From an uncultured Ruminococcus sp. (GTDB lineage: Bacteria > Bacillota > Clostridia > Oscillospirales > CAG-272), in assembly GCA_902766575.1 (NCBI GenBank), contig CACXED010000252.1, positions 1 to 8,729 of the forward strand: DNA of 8,729 bases, given 5' to 3'. Below, in pieces: positions 1 to 5,919 of this stretch. The number at the start of each line of letters is the position of its first letter. Position 1 is the stretch's first letter. The position numbers and the translations under genes are program-made. The notes beneath the pieces were generated by a model. The model did not search any database. It saw only the letters and a program-made list of their open reading frames with translations, and was not told where the DNA came from.

Positions 1-1
1 A

Positions 2-1066
2 ATGAAAAAACTCAGAATCGGTCTTGTCGGCGCGGGCAATATCGCTCACGCGCATCTCAACTGCTATAAGAAGAACCCGAACGTCGAGCTCGCCGCGATC
101 TGCGATATCGACTTTGACAGGTGCAACCGTACCGCAGACGAGTACGGCATTGAAAAGCGCTTTGCGAGCGTTGAGGAAATGCTCGCCGGAGTCGAGCTCG
201 ACGCCGCTGACGTCTGCGTCTGGAACTGCTCTCACGCCTCCTGCTCAATCGCCGCGCTGAACGCCGGTCTCGACGTGCTCTGCGAGAAGCCGATGGCTAT
301 GACCTCCGCCGAGGCCGAGGCTATGCTCGAAGCTTCTAAGAAGAACGGCAGGCTGCTGATGCTCGGCTTTGTCACCCGCTTCTCGGACGAGGCGAGAATT
401 GCCAAGGATTTCATCGACAAGGGCTATCTCGGCGATATTTACTACTCAAAGGCTTCATATATGCGCCGCAACGGAAATCCGGGCGGCTGGTTCTGCGACA
501 GGGAGCGCTCGGGCGGCGGACCGCTCATCGACATCGGAGTGCATCCGCTCGACCTTACCCGCTATCTGATGGGCAATCCCGAGCCGGTATCGGTCTACGC
601 AGTCACCTCCGATCTGCTCCACTCCGAGCGCGCCGCGCTCAAGACGAGCGTGGGCTGGCATCCCGAAAACGCCGATCCCAAGAAGGACAAATGCGACGTC
701 GAGTCGAATGCGGTCGGTATTATCCGCTACGCAAACGGCGCGTCAACTCTCCTCGAAGCGTCCTACGCGCTCAACTGCGAGCCGAGAAGCGAACGCAGTC
801 TCTACGGCACAAAGGGCGGTATCTGCCTTGACAGCATGAAGATATACTCCGAGATGAACGGCTTTATGACCGATGTGTCGCTTAAGGATCTCGACACCTA
901 CTGTGACAGAAAGGAAGCGTTCCAGTGCGAGATGGACCACTTCGTTGACTGCTGCATGAACGGCACAAAGTGCATCTCCCCCGCCGAGGACGGCGTTGTG
1001 ATCATGAAGATACTCGAGGCTCTCTACGAGTCGGCGCGTACCGGAAAATCGGTCGATATTAAATAA
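2..1066 (+). CDS. Gfo/Idh/MocA-family NAD(P)-dependent oxidoreductase
   Basis: A 354-residue protein, a normal length for the family. The N-terminal Rossmann fold shows the GAGNIA dinucleotide-binding loop (residues 10-15) and an acidic residue at the end of beta-2 (D35 in CDID), which in this family usually favours NAD(H). The CEKPMA segment (94-99) carries the family's EKP motif, with K96 the conserved lysine. The C-terminal alpha/beta domain has the D-x-G-x-H signature (D177, G179, H181), whose Asp and His contact substrate and relay the proton. Known members oxidise or reduce inositols, sugars or their derivatives in the cytoplasm. The substrate cannot be read here and no catabolic partner gene is visible. 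The ATG lies one base from the window edge, so the ribosome site is unseen, but the fold starts at the normal distance from it. A hairpin terminator follows 16 nt after the stop, so this is the last gene of its transcript. Confidence 0.9.
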   Translation: MKKLRIGLVGAGNIAHAHLNCYKKNPNVELAAICDIDFDRCNRTADEYGIEKRFASVEEMLAGVELDAADVCVWNCSHASCSIAALNAGLDVLCEKPMAMTSAEAEAMLEASKKNGRLLMLGFVTRFSDEARIAKDFIDKGYLGDIYYSKASYMRRNGNPGGWFCDRERSGGGPLIDIGVHPLDLTRYLMGNPEPVSVYAVTSDLLHSERAALKTSVGWHPENADPKKDKCDVESNAVGIIRYANGASTLLEASYALNCEPRSERSLYGTKGGICLDSMKIYSEMNGFMTDVSLKDLDTYCDRKEAFQCEMDHFVDCCMNGTKCISPAEDGVVIMKILEALYESARTGKSVDIK

Positions 1067-1082
1067 AGGTAAAAAACACAAG

Positions 1083-1111
1083 GGCTCTCCGCCGTATGCG
1101 GAGAGCCTTTT
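1083..1111 (+). terminator. Rho-independent terminator after the oxidoreductase gene
   Basis: A perfect 10-bp stem, GGCTCTCCGC (1083-1092) against GCGGAGAGCC (1098-1107), with a CGTAT loop, is followed by TTTT. Two more weak pairs extend the base. An A-rich tract upstream (1070-1081) supplies a U-run on the other strand, so it could also stop reverse transcription, although no minus-strand gene needs it. It separates the oxidoreductase from the iron operon. Confidence 0.9.
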
Positions 1112-1168
1112 CGCGTCCTGTCCCGCTCCGGACAGAAATGCCTGTCGAATATTTGTGTATTCTGACCA

Positions 1169-1197
1169 TTGACAAAAACGCGAAGTTAGTGTAAACT
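1169..1197 (+). promoter_or_regulatory. Sigma-A-type promoter of the feo operon
   Basis: A perfect TTGACA -35 box (1169-1174) is separated by 17 bp from a TAAACT -10 box (1192-1197, four of six consensus positions). The transcript should start near 1204, leaving a leader of about 30 nt before feoA. The -10 box lies inside a palindrome (see the next entry), the usual geometry for repression by blocking RNA polymerase. Confidence 0.75.
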
Positions 1198-1201
1198 AAC
1201 T
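1184..1201. promoter_or_regulatory. Palindromic operator over the feo -10 box, probably for a metal-dependent repressor
   Basis: AGTTAGTGTAAACTAACT is a perfect inverted repeat with 7-bp arms (1184-1190 and 1195-1201) around a 4-bp centre, covering the -10 box of the feo promoter. The TTAG...CTAA half-sites are like those bound by DtxR/IdeR/MntR-family repressors, whose corynebacterial consensus is built from TTAGG and CCTAA, and unlike the Fur box (GATAATGATTATC type). That feo genes are repressed by Fur or DtxR-type proteins when iron is plentiful is established. Which regulator acts here is inference, since none is encoded in the window. Confidence 0.65.
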
Positions 1202-1233
1202 GTAGTCGATATTTTATTGAAGAAAGGGAGCTT

Positions 1234-1491
1234 TTGCGATACAAAAGCTATTTTGAATCTATGACTCTGCAAAGCATGGAGATAGGGCAGACCGCCGACG
1301 TCCAGAGCATCTCGCTCGCGCACGATACGTCAAGGCGTCTCGAAATGCTCGGGCTCACCGGCGGGACCGAGATAAAACTGCTCAACAAAAAGAAGAACGG
1401 CGCGGTGATCGTCAAGGTCAGAGGCACTCGCTTCGCATTTGGACGCGAGATCGCTCGGGGGATCGAGGTAGAAACAGAAAATGGAAAATAA
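1234..1491 (+). CDS. feoA: FeoA, small SH3-like partner of ferrous iron transporter FeoB
   Basis: An 85-residue cytoplasmic protein with the FeoA core: a conserved Gly near the start, then SRRLEMLGLTGGTEIKLL, a KNGAVIVKVRG strand pair and FAFGREIARGIEVE, forming the small SH3-like beta-barrel. FeoA is needed for Fe(II) uptake by FeoB and is thought to act on its cytoplasmic G domain. It is the first gene after the feo promoter and overlaps feoB by 11 nt, implying translational coupling. The start is uncertain. A TTG at 1234 follows AGAAAGGGAG (1221-1230), but with only about 3 nt after GGAG. The ATG at 1261 would give a 76-residue protein starting MTLQSMEIG, closer to typical FeoA N-termini, but it has no visible ribosome site. 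I chose the TTG because of the upstream purine tract. The product call is secure and the start is not. Confidence 0.88.
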   Translation: MRYKSYFESMTLQSMEIGQTADVQSISLAHDTSRRLEMLGLTGGTEIKLLNKKKNGAVIVKVRGTRFAFGREIARGIEVETENGK

Positions 1492-3529
1492 TGAGACGGA
1501 ACGGCGAGAGCTCCGGGTCGCTTTCATCGGCAATCCGAACTGCGGCAAGACCACGCTTTTCAACGCCTACACCGGAGCAAACCTCAAGGTCGCCAACTGG
1601 CCGGGCGTAACGGTCGAGAAAAAGGAGGGCTCGTATAAGTTTCAGGGACAGGAATTTAAGCTCATCGATCTGCCCGGAATCTACTCGCTGACCTCCTACA
1701 CAATGGAGGAGCGCGTTTCGCGTATGTGCATTTTGTCGGATGAGGTCGATGTGATCGTCGACGTAGCAGACGCTTCGGCACTCGAGCGGAACCTCTATCT
1801 GACCCTCCAGCTCATCGAGCTCGGCAAGCCGGTCGTAATGGCGCTCAACATGATGGACATCGTCGAGGAGCGCGGCATGGAGATCGACCTGCACCGTATG
1901 CAGGAGATGCTCGGAATCCCGGTCATTCCGGTCAGCGCGCGCAAAAAGACCGGACTCGAGCAGCTGATGCACGCCGTGCTCCATCACCGCGACGCCTCGG
2001 CGAGACACCGGATCGAGCATCACCACAAGGTCGGCGAGAACGCTCAACTACACGCCGAATACGCTCTCGTCTACAGCGACGGCATCGAGGAGGAGATCGC
2101 GAGACTTGAAAACGTGTTCGAGGATCGCTATCCCGATATGACTAACCGCCGCTGGCACGCGATAAAATATCTCGAAAACGACTCTGACGTAATGGGCGAG
2201 TTCCCGGTCGAGAGCTTTGACCCCGAGAGCTTTGAAAGCCGCATGATCAACGAAAAATACGACTTCATCGAGGAGGTCATCGCCGAGGTTCTCGTCAACC
2301 GCGACGAAAAGAGCGCCATGACCGACAGAATCGACCGGGTGCTGACTCACCGAATCTGGGGAGTTCCGGTGTTCCTCGGGATAATGGCGCTGGTGTTCGC
2401 GCTGACCTTTACGGTCGGAGACTGGCTCAAGGGCTATTTTGAAGCGGCGCTCGAGGTGTTCTCGGACGGAGTGTCGGGACTGCTTTCCGCGGTCGGCGCG
2501 GGAGAGCTTATCACCTCTCTGCTGGTGGACGGCATAATCGCCGGCGTCGGAGGAATACTCACGTTTCTGCCGAATATTGTGATTCTGTTCATCGCTCTGG
2601 CGGTACTCGAGGACAGCGGCTATATGTCCCGAGTCGCCTATGTAATGGACGGTCTGATGGGAAAGATAGGGCTTTCGGGACGCGCGTTCATACCGATGCT
2701 GCTCGGCTTTGGCTGCACGGTTCCGGCGGTGATGGCGTCGAGAGCGCTTGAGGATAAACGCGACCGGCTGAGAACAATGTTCGTGACGCCGTTCATGTCC
2801 TGCTCGGCGAGACTTCCGGTCTATGTGCTGCTGTCGCAGATGTTCTTTGGAAAATGGGCGGGGATAGCGGCGTTCTCGATGTATGTAATCGGACTTTTCA
2901 TGGCGATTTTAGTGGCTCTCATCGTCTCAAAATGCTCAAAGAAGTACGAGGAGCACACGCTGCTCATCGAGCTGCCCGAGTACAAGACTCCGAACCCGCA
3001 CACGATTTTCATCTACGTCTGGGATAAGGTCAAGGACTATCTGACAAAGGCGGGAACGACGATATTCCTCGCGTCGATAGTGCTCTGGTTCTTACTCAAC
3101 TTCAATCAGCACGGGCTTGTCAGTGATATGGGCGAGAGCTTTGCGGCGGGAATCGCAAAATTCCTCGTTCCGGTGATGAAGCCGACCGGCCTTGGATACT
3201 GGCAGATAATCGTCGCGCTGATTTCGGGAATCGCGGCAAAGGAGGTCGTCGTCTCGAGTATGTCGGTCCTCTACGGCGTCGCGAACATCTCGAGCGCCGA
3301 GGGAATGGCTGCGCTTTCGGGCGCGCTCGGCAGCGTCGGCTTCACGGCGGTGAACGCCTACGCGATGATGATCTTCGTTTTGCTCTACATACCCTGCGTG
3401 GCTACGCTGGCGACGATAAAGCGCGAGAGCGGCTCGGTGAAGTTCATGCTTGGAACGATGGCGATGCAGCTTCTGACGGCTTGGATCATGTCGGCGCTGG
3501 TGTTCAATATCGCGTCGCTGATTTTCTGA
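1481..3529 (+). CDS. feoB: FeoB, ferrous iron transport GTPase and membrane permease
   Basis: A 682-residue inner-membrane Fe(II) transporter, within the family range and somewhat shorter than E. coli FeoB. The N-terminal G domain shows G1 GNPNCGKTT (17-25), the switch segment NWPGVTVE (39-46), G3 DLPG (63-66), G4 NMMD (123-126) and G5-like VSARKKTG (151-158). A His-rich patch (164-182) and a helical GDI-like domain follow to about residue 285. The first membrane helix begins near residue 291. The permease part holds the two inverted Gate-type signatures, GYMSRVAYVMDG and later GIAAKEVVVSSMSVLYG, and cysteines in GFGCTVP (C412), SCSARLP (C441) and YIPCVATLATIKRE (C639), matching positions where E. 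coli FeoB has functional cysteines. Its ATG lies within the end of feoA. A Cys-rich peptide gene starts 33 nt downstream with no terminator between, so the three form one operon. Confidence 0.97.
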   Translation: MENNETERRELRVAFIGNPNCGKTTLFNAYTGANLKVANWPGVTVEKKEGSYKFQGQEFKLIDLPGIYSLTSYTMEERVSRMCILSDEVDVIVDVADASALERNLYLTLQLIELGKPVVMALNMMDIVEERGMEIDLHRMQEMLGIPVIPVSARKKTGLEQLMHAVLHHRDASARHRIEHHHKVGENAQLHAEYALVYSDGIEEEIARLENVFEDRYPDMTNRRWHAIKYLENDSDVMGEFPVESFDPESFESRMINEKYDFIEEVIAEVLVNRDEKSAMTDRIDRVLTHRIWGVPVFLGIMALVFALTFTVGDWLKGYFEAALEVFSDGVSGLLSAVGAGELITSLLVDGIIAGVGGILTFLPNIVILFIALAVLEDSGYMSRVAYVMDGLMGKIGLSGRAFIPMLLGFGCTVPAVMASRALEDKRDRLRTMFVTPFMSCSARLPVYVLLSQMFFGKWAGIAAFSMYVIGLFMAILVALIVSKCSKKYEEHTLLIELPEYKTPNPHTIFIYVWDKVKDYLTKAGTTIFLASIVLWFLLNFNQHGLVSDMGESFAAGIAKFLVPVMKPTGLGYWQIIVALISGIAAKEVVVSSMSVLYGVANISSAEGMAALSGALGSVGFTAVNAYAMMIFVLLYIPCVATLATIKRESGSVKFMLGTMAMQLLTAWIMSALVFNIASLIF

Positions 3530-3550
3530 AAACTATTGCAAATCTGGCTG

Positions 3551-3555
3551 AGGAG
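3551..3555 (+). promoter_or_regulatory. Ribosome binding site of the Cys-rich peptide gene
   Basis: AGGAG, part of GAGGAG (3550-3555), lies 7 nt before the ATG at 3563. This strong, well-placed site is the main sign that the short frame after feoB is translated. Confidence 0.8.
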
Positions 3556-3562
3556 TGATATA

Positions 3563-3715
3563 ATGATTCCAACGGTAATTCTTATCCTGCTTATAGCCGC
3601 CTGGGCGGCGTTTGTGATAATCCGCAAGGTGAGACGCGCAAGGCGCGGAATCTACTGCGACTGCTGCGACGGCAGCTGCGATTGCTGCCGACCGAAAAAA
3701 GAGAAAGAGGAATGA
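3563..3715 (+). CDS. FeoB-associated Cys-rich membrane peptide
   Basis: A 50-residue protein. It opens with an uncleaved-looking hydrophobic segment MIPTVILILLIAAWAAFVII (1-20), followed by a basic stretch RKVRRARR (21-28), which predicts a single membrane helix with the C-terminus in the cytoplasm. It then has a compact cysteine cluster at 32, 34, 35, 39, 41 and 42, two CxCC units three residues apart, and a KKEKEE tail. Small proteins of this build directly after feoB are a recognised family in Firmicutes (FeoB-associated Cys-rich membrane protein). They are thought to help FeoB, perhaps as a metal-binding FeoC substitute, but the mechanism is not established. A good ribosome site lies 7 nt upstream, and the downstream esterase gene starts 3 nt after its stop. 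Translation and family are well supported; metal binding is inferred from the cysteines. Confidence 0.88.
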   Translation: MIPTVILILLIAAWAAFVIIRKVRRARRGIYCDCCDGSCDCCRPKKEKEE

Positions 3716-3718
3716 AAA

Positions 3719-4498
3719 ATGGCACTTTTTAACGTATGCTTCCACTCCGAGGTCCTCGGTAAACAGGTGCAGATGAACGTGATCCTGCCTCAGCGCTCGA
3801 GAGGGCAGATCGGAATGAAATCCATCGAGGAAAAGGTCGACGCCTATCCGACGCTCTATCTGCTCCACGGCATGAGCGACGACTACACGATCTGGGAGCG
3901 CAGGACTTCCATCGAGCGTTACGCCTCCGAAAAGGGCATAGCGGTCGTTATGCCCGACGGCGATCTCTCTTGGTACACCGATATGAAGTACGGCGGACGA
4001 TACTTCACCTTTATGTCCGACGAGCTTCCGGCGGTCTGCCGCGATTTCTTCCCGAAAATGTCGGATAAGCGCGAGGACACCTTTGTCGCCGGGCTCTCGA
4101 TGGGCGGCTACGGAGCGTTCAAGCTGGCTCTGCGCTGTCCCGAGACCTTCTCATGCGGAGCGTCGCTGTCGGGAGCGCTCGACTTCGCGACCTTCTACGA
4201 CCGCACAAAGCCCGGCTTTGCCGAGATGATCGCCGGAGACCTCGAGACCGAGTTCCGCGGCAGCGACAACGATCTGTTCGCCGTCGCCGAGCGGCTCCGT
4301 GAGAGCGGCAGACCTCTGCCGAAGCTCTGGCAGTGGTGCGGAACGGAGGATTTCCTCTACCGCGACAATCTGCGTATGCGCGACCATCTGCAAAAGCTCG
4401 GCTATGACCTCACCTATCTTGAGAGCGAGGGCAATCACAACTGGGCTTGCTGGGACAAGTGGATCCAGGAGATCCTCAACTGGCTGCCGATAAGATAA
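3719..4498 (+). CDS. Alpha/beta-hydrolase esterase (tributyrin esterase/FrmB-like)
   Basis: A 259-residue cytoplasmic serine esterase of the putative-esterase (esterase D-like) family. The oxyanion region is YLLHGMSDD (47-55). The nucleophile elbow GLSMGG (125-130) gives Ser127, and the triad is probably completed by Asp211 in GTEDFLY and His240 in EGNHNW. There is no signal peptide. The N-terminus (ALFNVCFHSEVLGKQVQMNV) and the length resemble the tributyrin esterases of lactic acid bacteria and S-formylglutathione hydrolases, so short acyl esters are the likely substrates. The ribosome site AGAGG (3706-3710) lies inside the end of the Cys-rich peptide gene, and the ATG is 3 nt after that stop, so it belongs to the feo transcript. 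The wider family includes siderophore esterases (Fes, IroE), so an iron-linked role is possible but not shown by the sequence. The gene ends just before a hairpin shared with a convergent gene. Confidence 0.88.
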   Translation: MALFNVCFHSEVLGKQVQMNVILPQRSRGQIGMKSIEEKVDAYPTLYLLHGMSDDYTIWERRTSIERYASEKGIAVVMPDGDLSWYTDMKYGGRYFTFMSDELPAVCRDFFPKMSDKREDTFVAGLSMGGYGAFKLALRCPETFSCGASLSGALDFATFYDRTKPGFAEMIAGDLETEFRGSDNDLFAVAERLRESGRPLPKLWQWCGTEDFLYRDNLRMRDHLQKLGYDLTYLESEGNHNWACWDKWIQEILNWLPIR

Positions 4499-4505
4499 AA
4501 ACAAG

Positions 4506-4536
4506 GCGCCCCGAAGGCTTTGAGCCTTCGGGGCGC
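4506..4536. terminator. Hairpin terminator between convergent esterase and acyltransferase genes
   Basis: A perfect 13-bp stem, GCGCCCCGAAGGC (4506-4518) with GCCTTCGGGGCGC (4524-4536), has the loop TTTGA. On the minus strand the hairpin is followed by CTTGTTTTTATC, a proper U-run, so it is a convincing terminator for the acyltransferase gene. On the plus strand the following bases are TCAGCTCTATTTT, a poorer tract, so termination of the feo-esterase transcript there may be weaker. It lies 7 nt from each flanking stop codon. Confidence 0.88.
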
Positions 4537-4542
4537 TCAGCT

Positions 4543-5613
4543 CTATTTTCCGGAAGGCTTCAATCGGCATTTGAGCCTGTCCGACGCGAAGCCGACGGCG
4601 CAGCAGAGCCCGATCGTGACGATGAAGCCGAAGGCGAGCCTGATCGCCAGAGCTGCCGTCAGCGAGACGTCTCCGAGCCGCGCGGTCAGCGAATCCGCGA
4701 CATACAGAGATAGCGGATGCCACAGGTATATCGAATATGAAGCCCGGTCGATCGGCGACAGCAGCTCCGGAAGCCGCGAATCCGAAAGCCTCACCGCAAG
4801 AGCGTAGAGAAACAGTATCGCCGTGAAGATATAGAAGCTGTGCGCCGTATCGAGCCACCAGACAGTTGCGCGTCCGGTCATGTGTATGTAATTCAGAAAG
4901 CCGTCGAGCAGCGCTCCGAGCGCAAAGAGCAGGGAAGCGGGCAGAAGACTCCGGGAAGCCTCGGCTCTGAAGCTCTCGTAATATCTCCCGGCGGCAAGCC
5001 CGGCGACCCACCAGAACAGATAGGTCGTGAACACCCGGTCGGCATAGGCGAAAACCCGGCTCTGATCGAAGATATACAGAAAATCCGCCAGATACTGACC
5101 GAAGATCAGCATCAGAAAATACGAGGCGACGAGAGCCGCGGCAACTCTGACTCCCGAGTCGAGACGCCTTGCAAGGGCTCTCCAGAGCGGCGCGGTCAGG
5201 TAGAACTGCATGATCGTCACTACGAAATAGAAATGCGCGCAGGTGTTTCCGATGAGAAGCTCCGAGATAAATCCTATCGGCGTGAATACCGCGTATCCCC
5301 TGGCGCAGAAATAGAGCGTGTAGACTATGACCGCGATAATGTAGGGTATCAGCACCCGCTTTACTCTGCCGAGCAGATATTTCGGGTAGGAAAAGGGCTT
5401 TTCAAGTCCGAGCGACAGCTTGAGTCCCGCCAGAAAGATGAATCCGGGAACCGCGCAGGAGCAGTATTTCCAGACCGTCAGCAAAATGGCGTACTCGGCT
5501 GACGTTCTGTCCGCCGACGAGACTGCCGTCGACGCGGCGTGTATGAAGATCACAAAGAAGCAGAGCGTCACGTTCATCAGCGACAGCTCGTTTTTCCGGG
5601 GTTTGGTATTCAT
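4543..5613 (-). CDS. Integral membrane acyltransferase (Acyltransferase_3 family)
   Basis: A 356-residue polytopic membrane protein with about ten hydrophobic segments spread over its whole length, the size and layout of the Acyltransferase_3 family (OatA N-domain, WecH, NodX type). These proteins move acyl groups, often acetyl, onto sugars of the cell surface. The first helix carries the family's conserved His (H25 in FFVIFIHA). The Arg usually found eleven residues before it is Asn14 here. The LIPYIIAVIVYTLYF, AHFYFVVTIMQFYLTAPLW and SIYLWHPLSLY segments also fit the family. The ATG at 5631 would add six residues but sits at the predicted transcript start. AGGAGG at 5626-5621 lies 7 nt before the ATG at 5613, so I use 5613. 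It is transcribed alone from its own promoter and ends at a strong terminator. The acceptor molecule is unknown. Confidence 0.85.
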   Translation of the reverse strand: MNTKPRKNELSLMNVTLCFFVIFIHAASTAVSSADRTSAEYAILLTVWKYCSCAVPGFIFLAGLKLSLGLEKPFSYPKYLLGRVKRVLIPYIIAVIVYTLYFCARGYAVFTPIGFISELLIGNTCAHFYFVVTIMQFYLTAPLWRALARRLDSGVRVAAALVASYFLMLIFGQYLADFLYIFDQSRVFAYADRVFTTYLFWWVAGLAAGRYYESFRAEASRSLLPASLLFALGALLDGFLNYIHMTGRATVWWLDTAHSFYIFTAILFLYALAVRLSDSRLPELLSPIDRASYSIYLWHPLSLYVADSLTARLGDVSLTAALAIRLAFGFIVTIGLCCAVGFASDRLKCRLKPSGK

Positions 5614-5620
5614 CTGATTT

Positions 5621-5626
5621 CCTCCT
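5621..5626 (-). promoter_or_regulatory. Ribosome binding site fixing the acyltransferase start at 5613
   Basis: AGGAGG on the minus strand lies 7 nt before the ATG at 5613. It falls inside the coding part of the longer frame that begins at 5631, so the upstream ATG is not the functional start. Confidence 0.88.
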
Positions 5627-5639
5627 GTCATCGTCTTTT

Positions 5640-5668
5640 ATGATACCATACGCTCGGATATTTGTCAA
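5640..5668 (-). promoter_or_regulatory. Sigma-A-type promoter of the acyltransferase gene
   Basis: TTGACA (5668-5663 on the minus strand), a 17-bp spacer and TATCAT (5645-5640, five of six). The predicted transcript start near 5633 leaves a leader of about 20 nt before the ATG at 5613. Confidence 0.82.
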
Positions 5669-5726
5669 CTGCTTAGCAAAATTATGAAAAAACTTTAATT
5701 TTCTTGTAACATTAGCGTCAGCGATA

Positions 5727-5755
5727 TTGACAATGGAGAGATTTTGCGTTAAAAT
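5727..5755 (+). promoter_or_regulatory. Sigma-A-type promoter of htpG
   Basis: TTGACA (5727-5732), a 17-bp spacer and TAAAAT (5750-5755, five of six). The start point would be near 5762, giving a leader of about 158 nt. No CIRCE element (TTAGCACTC-N9-GAGTGCTAA) and no CtsR box are visible, so HrcA or CtsR control is not supported. It diverges from the acyltransferase promoter, with 58 bp between the two -35 boxes. Confidence 0.75.
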
Positions 5756-5786
5756 ATAATATATAGGGAAACGCTGATTTAAGGTT

Positions 5787-5835
5787 GTTATCGCGCGAAA
5801 AAGTCCATAAATCCAAGCCTTTTTCACGTGATAAC
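5787..5835. repeat. Long imperfect inverted repeat in the htpG leader
   Basis: The left arm GTTATCGCGCGAAAAAG (5787-5803) pairs with the right arm CTTTTTCACGTGATAAC (5819-5835). Of 17 positions, 15 are Watson-Crick, one is G-U and one is a C-A mismatch; the loop is 15 nt. In RNA this would be a stable hairpin about 85 nt before the htpG start. There is no U-run after it, so it is not a standard terminator. It may be a leader RNA structure, a protein-binding site, or a copy of a small dispersed palindromic repeat. The sequence alone does not decide between these. Confidence 0.75.
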
Positions 5836-5865
5836 TCCAATTATTCAGCTTATCCATAGAGGACG

Positions 5866-5887
5866 GTTTTCCGCTCTGCGCGGGAAC
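5866..5887 (+). other. Second, weaker hairpin in the htpG leader
   Basis: GTTTTCCGC (5866-5874) can pair with GCGGGAAC (5880-5887) with one bulged T and one G-U pair, around a 5-nt loop. It lies 20 nt upstream of the AGAGG ribosome site and does not cover it. The match is modest and could be chance in GC-rich sequence. Confidence 0.35.
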
Positions 5888-5919
5888 TTCCTATCTCAAT
5901 AATAAAAGAGGTAATTTCA

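Noticed and set aside
1118..1135. Small hairpin CTGTCC...GGACAG between the terminator and the feo promoter
   Set aside because: Only six pairs, upstream of the -35 box, with no clear partner signal. Likely chance.
1418..2047. A 209-codon minus-strand frame opposite feoA/feoB
   Set aside because: Covers the unmistakable G motifs of FeoB on the plus strand and shows no motif of its own.
4151..5011. A 286-codon minus-strand frame opposite the esterase and overlapping the acyltransferase 3' half
   Set aside because: It crosses the strong terminator and two well-supported genes and has an Arg/Ala-rich shadow composition.
4840..5502. A 220-codon plus-strand frame within the acyltransferase gene
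   Set aside because: Antisense shadow. The minus strand encodes a coherent multi-helix membrane protein with its own promoter and ribosome site.
5755..5760. A perfect TATAAT as the htpG -10 box
   Set aside because: It would be 22 bp from the TTGACA, too far. TAAAAT at 5750-5755 has the ideal 17-bp spacing.
5402..5857. A 151-codon minus-strand frame starting in the htpG leader and running into the acyltransferase gene
   Set aside because: Most of it is another frame of the acyltransferase gene and it spans both promoters. No ribosome site was seen. The AT-rich first part overlaps the inverted repeat, which is reported as a repeat instead.
5700..5919. A CIRCE or CtsR heat-shock operator upstream of htpG
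   Set aside because: Neither TTAGCACTC/GAGTGCTAA nor a GGTCAAA-type direct repeat is present.
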